A stretch of DNA of 64,000 nt from Hydrotalea sp. (GTDB taxonomy: Bacteria; Bacteroidota; Bacteroidia; Chitinophagales; Chitinophagaceae). Position numbers and translations under genes: made by a program. Shown in pieces: positions 1 to 9,085 of the stretch (position 1 is its first letter; each line of letters begins with the position of its first letter). Location: contig JAKRSC010000025.1 in NCBI GenBank assembly GCA_022402565.1, forward strand, positions 62,001 to 126,000, written 5' to 3'. Under the pieces are notes generated by a model. That model had not been told where the DNA came from and ran no database searches. It saw only the letters and a list, made by a program, of their open reading frames with translations.

Positions 1-212
1 TCTTCAGCTAAGGTGAATCCATCTACATTAGGCATCATGACATCCAACAAACAGATATCAAATTTTTCTCTTTGAAAGGCAGCTAATCCCAACCTTCCGT
101 CTCTTTCTAAAACCACATCAAACTCAGACAGTTCCAAATAGTTTTTTAGAACCATACCCAAGTTGGTATCATCTTCACACAATAACACTTTATAGCGCTT
201 CTTATCTTCCAT
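1..212 (-). CDS. Response regulator receiver domain, 3' part outside window
   Basis: Reading the minus strand from the ATG at 212 gives a protein starting MEDKKRYKVLLCEDDTNLG and continuing to the left edge without a stop. The acidic pair (CEDD) near residue 12 and the phospho-acceptor Asp in CLLDVMMPNVDG, around residue 55, are the hallmarks of a CheY-like receiver domain. The DVMMPNVDG form is usual in OmpR/PhoB-type regulators, but the output domain lies outside the window, so the class is not proven. It is transcribed divergently from gldA; about 130 bp separate the two starts. Confidence 0.85.
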   Translation of the reverse strand, partial: MEDKKRYKVLLCEDDTNLGMVLKNYLELSEFDVVLERDGRLGLAAFQREKFDICLLDVMMPNVDGFTLAE

Positions 213-345
213 AGCTAAATATTTTGGTCAAATAAAGGTACTAAAACGCAAAAAATGTGCTAATAGCTGCAAGGAATTGTTAAATCCGTGAATAAATGGA
301 TTTATTTGGATGTTTCGGCAGGCTATCTTTGAAAAAATTGCAGGC

Positions 346-1047
346 ATGAGCATTTTGGTCGATCGTGTTACAAAATGGTATGGTTCACAAGCAGCAGTAT
401 CTCAAGTTCAATTTGAGTTACAGCCAGGTGAAATTGTAGGTTTTCTTGGACCAAATGGCGCAGGTAAGAGTACTACTCTGAAAATGATTACGGGCTACCT
501 GCAACCCGATGAAGGCAGCACATTTGTAGGAGGCTTTGACGTACAAAAGAATGCCCTAGCAGCAAAAAAGCTTATTGGATATTTACCTGAATCGAATGCT
601 TTGTATTACGAAATGTATGTAAAAGAGTATTTGAAATTTGTGGCCAATTTGTACGCTGTAGAAAATGCTTCAGCAGCAATTGCATCTGTAATTGAACGAA
701 CAGGTCTAGCCCGAGAACAGCGAAAAAAAATAGGCCAACTATCAAAGGGTTATAAGCAAAGAGTTGGATTAGCCGCGTCTTTAATTCACCAACCAAAAAT
801 ACTTGTGTTAGATGAACCTACGAGCGGTCTAGACCCTAATCAAATTGTTGAAATCAGAGAACTCATTCGGCAAGAAGCTGCGAATAAAACAGTCTTATTT
901 TCTTCCCATATTTTACAAGAAGTTGAGGCTATTTGCAATCGTGTAATCATTATTCAAAAGGGCAAAATAGTTGCAGACGCTCCTCTGGAAGAGCTGACCA
1001 AGCAAGCATCTTTAGAACATGTGTTTAAGCGTTTAACAAACGTTTAA
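346..1047 (+). CDS. gldA: ABC transporter ATP-binding protein, GldA-like
   Basis: ATPase subunit of an ABC-2 type exporter, acting at the inner face of the cytoplasmic membrane. Walker A (GPNGAGKST), Q-loop, signature (LSKGYKQRVGLA), Walker B plus D-loop (ILVLDEPTSGLD) and switch His (SSH) are all present in a 233-aa protein of normal length. The opening MSILVDRVTKWYGSQ is typical of GldA, the ATPase linked to Bacteroidota gliding motility. An upstream in-frame ATG at 310 would add twelve atypical residues and lies next to a -7-like element (301-308), so 346 is preferred. The gldF/gldG partners are not adjacent, so a role in gliding is inferred from family only. Confidence 0.82.
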   Translation: MSILVDRVTKWYGSQAAVSQVQFELQPGEIVGFLGPNGAGKSTTLKMITGYLQPDEGSTFVGGFDVQKNALAAKKLIGYLPESNALYYEMYVKEYLKFVANLYAVENASAAIASVIERTGLAREQRKKIGQLSKGYKQRVGLAASLIHQPKILVLDEPTSGLDPNQIVEIRELIRQEAANKTVLFSSHILQEVEAICNRVIIIQKGKIVADAPLEELTKQASLEHVFKRLTNV

Positions 1048-1167
1048 AGCAACTACAAACTCTTTGCTACTTTCTAGCAATGAATGTAAATGCATGCTAA
1101 ATTCTTCCTAAAGCATGATAAAAAACATCGTTTTTCGTTTGATTATTTACTTATTTTGCTTTCGCAT

Positions 1168-2516
<1,349 letters not shown>

Positions 2517-2523
2517 TCCACAA

Positions 2524-2556
2524 AATCCCGGTCTGTAAAAGCACCGGGATTTTTTT
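2524..2556 (+). terminator. Rho-independent terminator after eno
   Basis: Inverted repeat AATCCCGGT (2524-2532) and ACCGGGATT (2543-2551) with a 10-nt loop, followed by an uninterrupted T-run to 2556. It starts 8 bp after the eno stop. Confidence 0.9.
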
Positions 2557-2581
2557 AACTAGTTTGTTGTAGTTTTAACGT

Positions 2582-2872
2582 ATGAAGTTCAAATGGAGTA
2601 AGCTAATTAATGTGTACACCCTAACATTATTAGGTTGTTTCACCTGGATGCTATTCTTTGACGAAAAAAATTTCTTTGAACAAAGAGAGCGTAAAAAAGA
2701 ACTGGATCTTTTGCTCAAAAAGAAAGCATATTATGAATCTGCTATTGAGCAAACAAGAAAAGAGCTCAACGACCTACAGAACAACCCCGATGCTATTGAA
2801 AAATTTGCAAGGGAGCGCTATTTTATGAAGAAACAAGGCGAAGAGATTTTTGTGGTTGAAGACCCTAGTTAA
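2582..2872 (+). CDS. FtsB/DivIC-like septum formation protein
   Basis: A 96-aa single-pass membrane protein. A hydrophobic segment near residues 10-26 (LTLLGCFTWMLFF) is followed by a Lys/Glu-rich coiled coil (about 32-70), then a conserved-looking tail NPDAIEKFARERYFMKKQGEEIFVV. Orientation, length and the AREKYxM-like tail match the DivIC/FtsB family, which bridges FtsL and FtsQ in the divisome. The position right after eno resembles the eno-ftsB neighbourhood of many bacteria. The family assignment is firm; which paralogue it is cannot be decided here. Confidence 0.85.
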   Translation: MKFKWSKLINVYTLTLLGCFTWMLFFDEKNFFEQRERKKELDLLLKKKAYYESAIEQTRKELNDLQNNPDAIEKFARERYFMKKQGEEIFVVEDPS

Positions 2873-2916
2873 TAAAGCTTTTGTATGTTCATACATGAGC
2901 AATCGAAAAATGGCCT

Positions 2917-3144
2917 ATGCGTACATTCACCGACGAAGAAATTATCTTGTTCATTTATCAAGAGGCTGAACCAGGCTTGAAAAGAGCTATTGAATTAGCA
3001 TTGGTAAATGATATAGACCTGCAAAGCCGTGTGAACCTATTACGCAACACTGCAGATCAAATTAAACATCTTAAGCCACAATCGCCTTCCAAATCAGTTG
3101 TCCAAAAAATTCTTGAATACAGTCGCAAGAAGCCCAAATCATGA
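2917..3144 (+). CDS. Small conserved-type hypothetical protein
   Basis: A 75-aa acidic-then-basic, soluble protein with no membrane segment. I do not recognise a domain. Predicted helices (EEIILFIYQEAEPGLKRAIELALVNDIDLQSRVNLL) resemble the short N-terminal helices of anti-sigma-like proteins in Bacteroidota. Its stop overlaps the nth start in an ATGA, so the two are translationally coupled, which is the main evidence that it is real. Confidence 0.65.
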   Translation: MRTFTDEEIILFIYQEAEPGLKRAIELALVNDIDLQSRVNLLRNTADQIKHLKPQSPSKSVVQKILEYSRKKPKS

Positions 3145-3806
3145 CCAAGAAAGAAAGGTATGAACAAGTGCTTGCTTTTTTTGAAAGCACACAGCCTGAA
3201 GCAGAAACGGAACTACTCTACGATAACCCATTTGAACTACTTGTTGCTGTTATTTTGTCTGCACAATGCACAGACGTTCGAGTAAATGCAACAACTCCAG
3301 CCATTTTTAGGCGTTATCCAACACCTCAAAAAATGGCTAAAGCCAATTTTGACGAACTTTTTCCACTTATAAAAAGTATTTCCTACCCCAATAACAAAAC
3401 CAAGCACCTCATAGGGATGGCCAATTTATTGCTTGAAAAATTTAATGGGGAAGTGCCAATGACTGTAGATGAATTAATTCAATTACCAGGTGTTGGTCGA
3501 AAAACTGCCAATGTGGTTACCAGCGTAATAGACCGGCAGCCCAATATGGCAGTTGATACCCACGTATTTCGTGTAAGCAAGCGCCTTGGTTTGGTTTCAA
3601 ATAAAGCAACAACACCCCTCGCTGTAGAGAAAGAACTGATAAAATTTATTCCTGAAGAAAAAGTTCATAAAGCTCATCATTGGCTCATTTTACATGGCAG
3701 ATATACTTGTGTAGCGCGCAATCCAAAATGCCAAACTTGCAAATTACAGGCCTATTGTAAATTTTTCGAAACAGAACAGAAAAAACTTCAAAAAGCTAAA
3801 AAGTAA
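3141..3806 (+). CDS. nth: Endonuclease III (DNA glycosylase/AP lyase)
   Basis: Base-excision repair enzyme removing oxidised pyrimidines and cleaving at the abasic site. The helix-hairpin-helix LPGVGRKTANVV carries the catalytic Lys, the catalytic Asp lies in AVDTHVFRVSKRLGL, and the C-terminal [4Fe-4S] motif is C-x6-C-x2-C-x5-C in CVARNPKCQTCKLQAYC. Length of 221 aa is typical. The start overlaps the stop of the preceding 75-aa gene by 4 nt. Confidence 0.97.
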   Translation: MTKKERYEQVLAFFESTQPEAETELLYDNPFELLVAVILSAQCTDVRVNATTPAIFRRYPTPQKMAKANFDELFPLIKSISYPNNKTKHLIGMANLLLEKFNGEVPMTVDELIQLPGVGRKTANVVTSVIDRQPNMAVDTHVFRVSKRLGLVSNKATTPLAVEKELIKFIPEEKVHKAHHWLILHGRYTCVARNPKCQTCKLQAYCKFFETEQKKLQKAKK

Positions 3807-3883
3807 TTACCTCTCTAATAGCTGATTTTCATCATTTTTTGCTATCATTAAGTAGTGCATTTTTGAAACTCAATCATAGCATT

Positions 3884-4327
3884 ATGTCGCATCATGAAAT
3901 CATACCTCAATTAGATCAATTAGTACAAGATTTTATGTTACAAACCAGCGTCATGAATCTTGCAACTACTGTACAAGATGAACCCTATTGTGCTACTTGT
4001 TATTATGCTTATGAACCTATACATCATTGGCTGGTATTTAAGTCTGAATTTGATACTCAACACATTGAAAATGCTTTAAAAAATCCAAAAGTTGCTGGAA
4101 CAATTGTTCCTGATAAGCTAGATAAGTTAATGGTAAAAGGTATTCAATTCAATGGTCTTTTCAAACAAACCGATTCACGTACAGAGCATATTGCAGAAGA
4201 TGTATATATTTCTAAATTTCCAATAGCAAGTTTATTTCGTGGGCGACTTTGGTATATTGAATTAACAAAGTTGAAATACACAGATAACACCCCAATTATT
4301 GGGAAGAAAATTATTTGGGAGAGGTAG
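3884..4327 (+). CDS. Pyridoxamine 5'-phosphate oxidase-like (FMN-binding split-barrel) protein
   Basis: A 147-aa protein with the pattern of small split-barrel flavoproteins: an N-terminal helix (LDQLVQDFMLQTSVMNLAT), strands with TVQDEPYCATCYYAY, the helix TQHIENALKNPKVAGTIV, and a C-terminal strand RLWYIELTKLKYTDN. These folds usually bind FMN or haem; no substrate can be named. The frame opens at a TTG at 3839, but the ATG at 3884 gives the usual family start. It sits upstream of the Crp-type gene with a 60-bp gap, so co-regulation is possible but unproven. Confidence 0.65.
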   Translation: MSHHEIIPQLDQLVQDFMLQTSVMNLATTVQDEPYCATCYYAYEPIHHWLVFKSEFDTQHIENALKNPKVAGTIVPDKLDKLMVKGIQFNGLFKQTDSRTEHIAEDVYISKFPIASLFRGRLWYIELTKLKYTDNTPIIGKKIIWER

Positions 4328-4387
4328 AAGACAACATTTTTTATAAATTTATATAACAACAATACTACAACCAACAACTGTTTTGCC

Positions 4388-4981
4388 ATGATTGATTCAA
4401 ATCTATTATTAGCCTGGGGTGCTGCTGCTAAAAAATTTGAAAAAGGGAGTTTAGTTTTTATTGAAGGAGATAAGCCAAGATTTTACTACCAAATTCTTGA
4501 AGGGAAGATAAGAATGTATCATGTAAATGAAAAAGGTAAAGAATTTACTCAGGGTAACTTTACAGAAGGTGAGTGCTTTGGTGAACCCCCTTTAATCATA
4601 GATGAAACATATCCTGCCTGCGCTATTGCTACAGAAGATACCATACTTTTTAAATTGCCTAAAGAGAGGTTTTTTCAGATCTTAAAAGAATATCCAGGAA
4701 TTCAGCAACAATTTCTTGAAAATCTTGCCAGAAGAATTTACTGTAAAACTATTTCTACCAAAATATTAAGTGAGGATGCGCCAGAACATAGGATTTGTCA
4801 GTACTTGGATATGCATAAAAAAAATAGGGGGTTAAGGTTTAATGAAAAGGCTATAATTCCGCTTACAAGAAAAGAATTGGCAGAACATACAGGCCTCCGG
4901 ATTGAAACCGTAATAAGAACACTTTCAAAACTTCAAAAGACAAAACAAATCGCCATCATCGACAGAAAGTTATACTACTAA
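4388..4981 (+). CDS. Crp/Fnr-family transcriptional regulator
   Basis: A 197-aa regulator with an N-terminal cyclic-nucleotide-binding-type beta barrel (about 15-110; FIEGDKPRFYYQILEGKIRMYHVNEKGKE, then GECFGEPPLI), a dimerisation helix, and a C-terminal winged helix (about 140-197). The recognition helix LRIETVIRTLSKL keeps the E and R that in Crp and Fnr read the TGA half-site. The N-terminal Cys cluster of [4Fe-4S] Fnr is absent, and the four cysteines are scattered. The effector is unknown; haem, NO or none are options. It forms a two-gene unit with the next membrane protein (4-bp gap) and lies beside the nos operon, whose promoter has a matching dyad. Confidence 0.92.
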   Translation: MIDSNLLLAWGAAAKKFEKGSLVFIEGDKPRFYYQILEGKIRMYHVNEKGKEFTQGNFTEGECFGEPPLIIDETYPACAIATEDTILFKLPKERFFQILKEYPGIQQQFLENLARRIYCKTISTKILSEDAPEHRICQYLDMHKKNRGLRFNEKAIIPLTRKELAEHTGLRIETVIRTLSKLQKTKQIAIIDRKLYY

Positions 4982-4985
4982 CAAT

Positions 4986-6212
4986 ATGATAGCATGGGAT
5001 ACACCTAGAAGATGGATGCAGTTAAGCTTACTGGCTTTTATGCTGGTGGCCGCACTAGGGCTCATTATGCGATATAAAATTGGCTTCAGCTTTCCCTATT
5101 TTCACCAAAAATATTTACAACACGCCCACTCTCACTTGGCATTTGCAGGTTGGGTATCCCAAACACTTTGGGTTTGGATCACTTACAATATTGGAGGTAA
5201 TGAGCTATTGGGTAACCAAAAGATGAAACTTTTGTTATTCTCCAATTTTGCAGCAGCAATAGGGATGCTTTTCACCTTCGCCTATCAGGGATATGGAGGC
5301 CTTTCAATCTTTTTTTCTTCATCATCGCTCATCTTCAGTTTTTTGTTAATCGGTATTTGTTACCGGTTTATACAAAAGTGTAATAAAACTATTGCTACAA
5401 AATGGTATGTAGCTTCATTTGTTTGGTTCATTCTCTCAACTGCGGGAACTATTTATCTGATTTACATGATGATTCAGAAAAAGATTCCGCAACATGAATA
5501 CTTAGCCTCTGTGTACGGCTATTTACATTTTCAGTACAATGGCTGGTTCTTCTTTGCTTGCATAGGAATTTGGCTTCAACATTTGGAAAAAAATGGTTTA
5601 CTAAAATCATCCCATAAGTTAGAAAGAAGTTGGCAATTGCTTGCTTGGACATGCCTACCTGCTTATGGCCTTTCTGTTCTTTGGCTAAAATTACCTGCGT
5701 ATATATATCTGGTTATTATAGCGGCTGCTGTACTGCAACTATATGGATGGATTCACATCCTCAGACAAGTGAATATTCGAAATTATTTATCTGAAAAAAC
5801 ATTCTATCAAAAATTACTTATGTATGTCTTATTGGGAACTGTTTCTATGAAGTTCATTTTACAGTTACTTTGTGTAATTCCCGCTATGAGTCATTTTGCC
5901 TTTGGTATCAGACCTATTGTAATTGCTTATCTACACCTGGTGCTCTTAGGTATTATTAGTCTGTTCATTCTGTTTCAAGCCCAAGAAGAAAAATGGATAG
6001 TCAAGCGAAAAGCTGCCACAGTGGGTATTATCATTTTCATAATAGCATTTGGACTCAATGAACTATTGCTAGTATCACAAGGTGTAGCATCGATTTTTTA
6101 CTTCACCGTTCCTTTTATTGACCTTGGTTTATTAATAGCCGCACTGCTACTATTCCTTGGTGTTACAGCCATTTACATGAGCCAAATAACCAAAAGCATA
6201 TCCGAAGACTGA
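4986..6212 (+). CDS. Polytopic membrane protein with HAHSH motif, possible haem-copper-oxidase-like/NnrS-like protein
   Basis: A 408-aa protein with about eleven or twelve hydrophobic segments. The notable motif is QHAHSHLAFAGW at the start of the second segment; further histidines in or near helices are HLQYNG-type (YLHFQYNGW), MSHFAFGIRPIVIAYLHLVLLG. Clustered His in helices suggests haem or metal ligation, as in subunit I-like proteins and NnrS, but no full copper-site set is apparent. Operonic with the Crp-type regulator and next to nos genes, it is likely linked to nitrogen-oxide or oxygen physiology. That role is inferred from context. Confidence 0.6.
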   Translation: MIAWDTPRRWMQLSLLAFMLVAALGLIMRYKIGFSFPYFHQKYLQHAHSHLAFAGWVSQTLWVWITYNIGGNELLGNQKMKLLLFSNFAAAIGMLFTFAYQGYGGLSIFFSSSSLIFSFLLIGICYRFIQKCNKTIATKWYVASFVWFILSTAGTIYLIYMMIQKKIPQHEYLASVYGYLHFQYNGWFFFACIGIWLQHLEKNGLLKSSHKLERSWQLLAWTCLPAYGLSVLWLKLPAYIYLVIIAAAVLQLYGWIHILRQVNIRNYLSEKTFYQKLLMYVLLGTVSMKFILQLLCVIPAMSHFAFGIRPIVIAYLHLVLLGIISLFILFQAQEEKWIVKRKAATVGIIIFIIAFGLNELLLVSQGVASIFYFTVPFIDLGLLIAALLLFLGVTAIYMSQITKSISED

Positions 6213-6213
6213 A

Positions 6214-6229
6214 TATGATTCTACTCATA
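6214..6229 (+). promoter_or_regulatory. Predicted Crp/Fnr-type operator upstream of the fasciclin gene
   Basis: Dyad TATGA-TTCTAC-TCATA, with perfect 5-bp arms and a 6-bp spacer. Its centre (6221.5) is 33 bp upstream of the centre of the -7 element TAAATTTG. The architecture equals that upstream of the nos operon. Confidence 0.6.
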
Positions 6230-6250
6230 ATTTAATTTTTTCACCTCATG

Positions 6251-6258
6251 TAAATTTG
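6251..6258 (+). promoter_or_regulatory. -7 promoter element of the fasciclin gene
   Basis: TAAATTTG fits the Bacteroidota -7 consensus TAnnTTTG exactly. It is 14 bp before the ATG at 6273. No good -33 TTG is seen, as expected if an activator at the upstream dyad replaces it. Confidence 0.6.
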
Positions 6259-6272
6259 GAAAAACTACACAC

Positions 6273-6830
6273 ATGAAAAGAATCATCTACGCATCCTTGT
6301 GCTTAATGATGGCAGTAACTTATGGATGCAATTCAGAGGAAAATAGCAATAGCGCCTCATCTTCATCTACTACAACTGAACAAGTAGGACAATCGGGCGT
6401 TCAGGATGATGTTTCCAACCCAAATATTGTGCAAACAGCCGTAGGAAGTAAGGATCATACTACTTTAGTCACTGCTGTAAAAGCAGCGGGATTAGTAGAT
6501 GCGCTCAGCAACGCAGGACCCTTTACTGTCTTTGCACCAACTAATGCGGCCTTCGATAAATTACCTAAAGGAACTGTTGAAGATCTTTTAAAGCCAGAAA
6601 AAAAAGACGATTTGACCAACATTTTGGGCTACCATACTTACGTGGGTGTTTTAGAAGGTGTAATACTACAAGATGGCCTTGAATTTGAAATGGTTCATAG
6701 CGGAAAAATAAAAATTACTAGAGAAGGAGAAGTAGTTAAAGTAAATGGAACCCCTATTGTTGCATCTATCAAAACCTCAAACGGTGTAATTCACGTAATA
6801 GGTGATGTTTTACTTCCACCATCTAAATAA
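6273..6830 (+). CDS. Fasciclin (FAS1) domain lipoprotein
   Basis: A 185-aa exported protein. The signal peptide MKRIIYASLCLMMAVTYGCN ends in a lipobox Cys, followed by a Ser/Thr/Gln-rich linker. One FAS1 domain (about 53-183) shows NIVQTAVGSKDHTTLVTAVKAAGLVDAL, the H1 motif GPFTVFAPTNAAFDKLP and the H2-type ending SNGVIHVIGDVLLPP. FAS1 proteins mediate adhesion or matrix interactions; the bacterial role is not settled. Its promoter carries the same dyad as the nos operon, suggesting induction under the same conditions. A bidirectional terminator separates it from the convergent nos operon. Confidence 0.93.
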   Translation: MKRIIYASLCLMMAVTYGCNSEENSNSASSSSTTTEQVGQSGVQDDVSNPNIVQTAVGSKDHTTLVTAVKAAGLVDALSNAGPFTVFAPTNAAFDKLPKGTVEDLLKPEKKDDLTNILGYHTYVGVLEGVILQDGLEFEMVHSGKIKITREGEVVKVNGTPIVASIKTSNGVIHVIGDVLLPPSK

Positions 6831-6850
6831 TGGAAGCCCCCTCATACCAA

Positions 6851-6883
6851 AAATAGGCTATCGTTCTGATAGCCTATTTTTTT
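6851..6883 (+). terminator. Bidirectional rho-independent terminator
   Basis: Perfect 12-bp inverted repeat AAATAGGCTATC (6851-6862) and GATAGCCTATTT (6868-6879) with loop GTTCT. It has a T-run on the + strand and a T5 tract on the - strand. It sits between the convergent fasciclin gene and the nos operon tail and can serve both. Confidence 0.9.
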
Positions 6884-6904
6884 AAATACTTGTTAAGTCT
6901 TTAT

Positions 6905-7285
6905 CTAACTAATCAATTTAATCTGCATAACAGTTGCTATACTAATAGCACGCTGCTTAATATTTTCAGCATTATTCCCGCCATATAAATCATCAACTGT
7001 TGTGATAAAAAGCTCTAACCACCTTTTAAAATGAACTGGCGATAGAGACTTTTTAGCACTTAACTGCCTGTGCACTTCCATAGGATTACCATGATAAGTA
7101 CCTGTATGGAAAACCGCATTCTCCCAAAAATTATACATCACTGGAAGATGTTGTTTCCAATTTATCTTAGCTACTTTCCCAAAAAAAGGTGCCAGCATTT
7201 CATCTCTCTTCACTTTTGAGTAAAAACTATTCACCAAGTGTTCAATATCGGATCTATTTTCAATATCAGTTTTCATAATGTTCAA
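6905..7285 (-). CDS. Group III truncated haemoglobin
   Basis: A 126-aa globin. The sequence IENLVNSFYSKVKRDEMLAPFF-type start (here IEHLVNSFYSKVKRDEMLAPFF), HLPVMYNFWENAVFHTG, and the proximal-His region VHRQLSAKKSLSPVHFKRWLELFITTVDDLYGG match group III (trHbP) proteins. These bind O2 or NO; roles in NO tolerance or low-oxygen metabolism have been proposed. It is the last gene of the nine-gene nos unit, 21 bp after the cupin, so it is probably made together with N2O reductase. Confidence 0.9.
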   Translation of the reverse strand: MNIMKTDIENRSDIEHLVNSFYSKVKRDEMLAPFFGKVAKINWKQHLPVMYNFWENAVFHTGTYHGNPMEVHRQLSAKKSLSPVHFKRWLELFITTVDDLYGGNNAENIKQRAISIATVMQIKLIS

Positions 7286-7306
7286 TTCAAAGTCATTTTA
7301 TTCTTG

Positions 7307-7609
7307 TTAACTCACCTTTTTGATTAACACACAGGTACTATCTTCGAGGGCTTTTAAGTCATGCAAAAGATTCGGTTCAATAAACATCTCTGATAAGCTA
7401 TTCAATTCAATACTTCCTTGTTCCGAAGTAAATACAACCAATCCTTTCATAACCACCAATAATGCCTGTGTAGTGGATACATGAGAAGGTATGACCCCCG
7501 ATTTAGGCAGGTGGATAAAAGTACATTTGCTAGGTCTCCCCTGAAAAACTGCACTAGCCTGGTTTTTGCCGGTCTCTGCTGCTTTCTGTATAAGTGCTTC
7601 TAATATCAT
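7307..7609 (-). CDS. Small cupin-like protein of the nos operon
   Basis: A 100-aa protein with a single cupin barrel: LPKSGVIPSHVSTTQALLVVMKGLVVF in the first motif, and EMFIEPNLLHDLKALEDSTCVLIKK in the second, with a possible metal His in each. The start is set by an ATGA overlap with the nosY stop; an ATG at 7663 would run 58 nt into nosY. Substrate unknown. Cupins of this type can act as sensors or ligand binders; in this operon it may handle a metal or a small-molecule signal. Confidence 0.7.
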   Translation of the reverse strand: MILEALIQKAAETGKNQASAVFQGRPSKCTFIHLPKSGVIPSHVSTTQALLVVMKGLVVFTSEQGSIELNSLSEMFIEPNLLHDLKALEDSTCVLIKKVS

Positions 7610-8373
7610 AGATCTTTCCTTTTGAAGATTCGTAATGAGATCAAAAATGGAATAAGTGCCCATAAAACCAAGACAAAAAGAGTGACAAGTGTTCCCAGAG
7701 TTGATCCAAAATATTGTTGAAAAATGGCCCCTGTGTAACCCATCATGGCGGAAGCGTCTAACTGCATCAAATTCATGATGCGCAGTAAATCAATTGGACT
7801 AAGCATACTTACTAATACCATAGGTTTTTCAATTGGATAATCTCCAAATTGAAAAAGAATAAATAAGACTAAGCCATCAAATAACAAGGCGAAAAATAAC
7901 CAGACAAGAAGTGACGTCCCAATTCCCTTTGCCTTATCCCTTTGTTGAATACTGATTAAAAATCCAATTGATATAAAAATAACTGTAATCAAAATTCCAC
8001 CTAGTAATATCCACAGTGCATTCTGTATGTAGCCAAATAATAATAAAGGAGGAATGATGGCAACGATATAAGCTGCCAATAGACATATGACCAAACCAAA
8101 AAATAAACTGATCCAAATTTGAGATCTTTTAATTGGCTGGCTCAATAACAACTCAATAAACTCTGAACTATTGTAAATGTAAATGGTTGAAAACAAGATG
8201 GAAATGAGTGGAATAACCAATAATTCCAAATTCAACATTGTGACCAAAGCCTTGTTCCCCGAATCCTCTAAAAAGAAAATACTCCAACAAGCTAAGGCGA
8301 GAAGAATGGTGTAAGCAATAACTACGCGATTGCGAAAAATATCAATCAATATGAGTTGTAAGATTTTATTCAC
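7606..8373 (-). CDS. nosY: NosY-type ABC transporter permease
   Basis: A 255-aa ABC-2 type permease with six hydrophobic segments. It encodes the membrane part of the NosDFY complex needed to mature the CuZ site of N2O reductase. The stretch SSEFIELLLSQPIKRSQIWISLFFG is the usual cytoplasmic coupling region. It overlaps nosF by 4 nt upstream and the cupin gene by 4 nt downstream, fixing the start and end. Confidence 0.93.
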   Translation of the reverse strand: MNKILQLILIDIFRNRVVIAYTILLALACWSIFFLEDSGNKALVTMLNLELLVIPLISILFSTIYIYNSSEFIELLLSQPIKRSQIWISLFFGLVICLLAAYIVAIIPPLLLFGYIQNALWILLGGILITVIFISIGFLISIQQRDKAKGIGTSLLVWLFFALLFDGLVLFILFQFGDYPIEKPMVLVSMLSPIDLLRIMNLMQLDASAMMGYTGAIFQQYFGSTLGTLVTLFVLVLWALIPFLISLRIFKRKDL

Positions 8374-9083
8374 GCTGCCCCCTCTTTTAAAAAATGAGAA
8401 ATGGCTTTAGACAAACTTTGATGTCCTACCTGATCCTTTAACACTTCAACACTTTTATGAAATTTCACGCTTCCATCTTGCATGAAAATTACCTCTGATA
8501 TGAGCTCATCTAATTCAGCTAATAAATGAGAGGTTATTAAAATCAATTTACCCTCCTGCCGTGCAGATAAAATTTTCTCTTTTAAAATTTCTGCAGCAAT
8601 AGGATCTAATCCGGCTGTTGGCTCGTCTAGAATTAATACGGTTGGATTGAATAAAAATGACAAAACAGCACTCACCTTTTGCCTTGTACCACCGCTTAAA
8701 GTGGACATTCGTTTATGATAGAGTTGCTTTAAATGATAATTATCTATTAAGTCTTCGTCGAGCTTCAAGACATTACTTCTCAATGACTGAATTGTTTCAA
8801 TGACTTGTCCAATTTTCATATTATCTGGGTAGCGGCCTATTTGAGGCATATACCCAATCTTCTCCCGATAATGATCTCCTGTTGAGGCTATATCATTCCC
8901 TTCAAAAAAGATATTCCCTTTTGTCGGAATAACCATTCGAAGGATTGATTTAAGAAGGGTTGTCTTACCACATCCATTTGGACCAATCAAAGCAATTGCC
9001 TGACCTTTCCCAAGTGTTAGCTTGATATCATGCAACACTTCCATTTTTCCAAATTGTTTATATACATGTTCAATTTGAATCAT
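8370..9083 (-). CDS. nosF: NosF-type ABC transporter ATPase
   Basis: A 237-aa ATPase with Walker A (GPNGCGKTTLLKS), signature (LSGGTRQKVSAVLSF), Walker B (VLILDEPTAGLDP) and switch His (ITSHLLAELD). It powers NosDFY, which passes copper or sulfur species to NosZ in the periplasm. The start lies 2 bp after the nosD stop and the end overlaps the nosY start by 4 nt. Confidence 0.95.
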   Translation of the reverse strand: MIQIEHVYKQFGKMEVLHDIKLTLGKGQAIALIGPNGCGKTTLLKSILRMVIPTKGNIFFEGNDIASTGDHYREKIGYMPQIGRYPDNMKIGQVIETIQSLRSNVLKLDEDLIDNYHLKQLYHKRMSTLSGGTRQKVSAVLSFLFNPTVLILDEPTAGLDPIAAEILKEKILSARQEGKLILITSHLLAELDELISEVIFMQDGSVKFHKSVEVLKDQVGHQSLSKAISHFLKEGAA

Positions 9084-9085
9084 AG

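Noticed and set aside
3864-3876. TGA-N7-TCA upstream of the flavin-binding-type gene
   Set aside because: The spacer is 7 bp rather than 6, the outer arms do not match and no -7 element lies at the right distance.
4388-4981. Calling the Crp-type regulator a classical oxygen-sensing Fnr
   Set aside because: The N-terminal cysteine cluster needed for the [4Fe-4S] cluster is absent.
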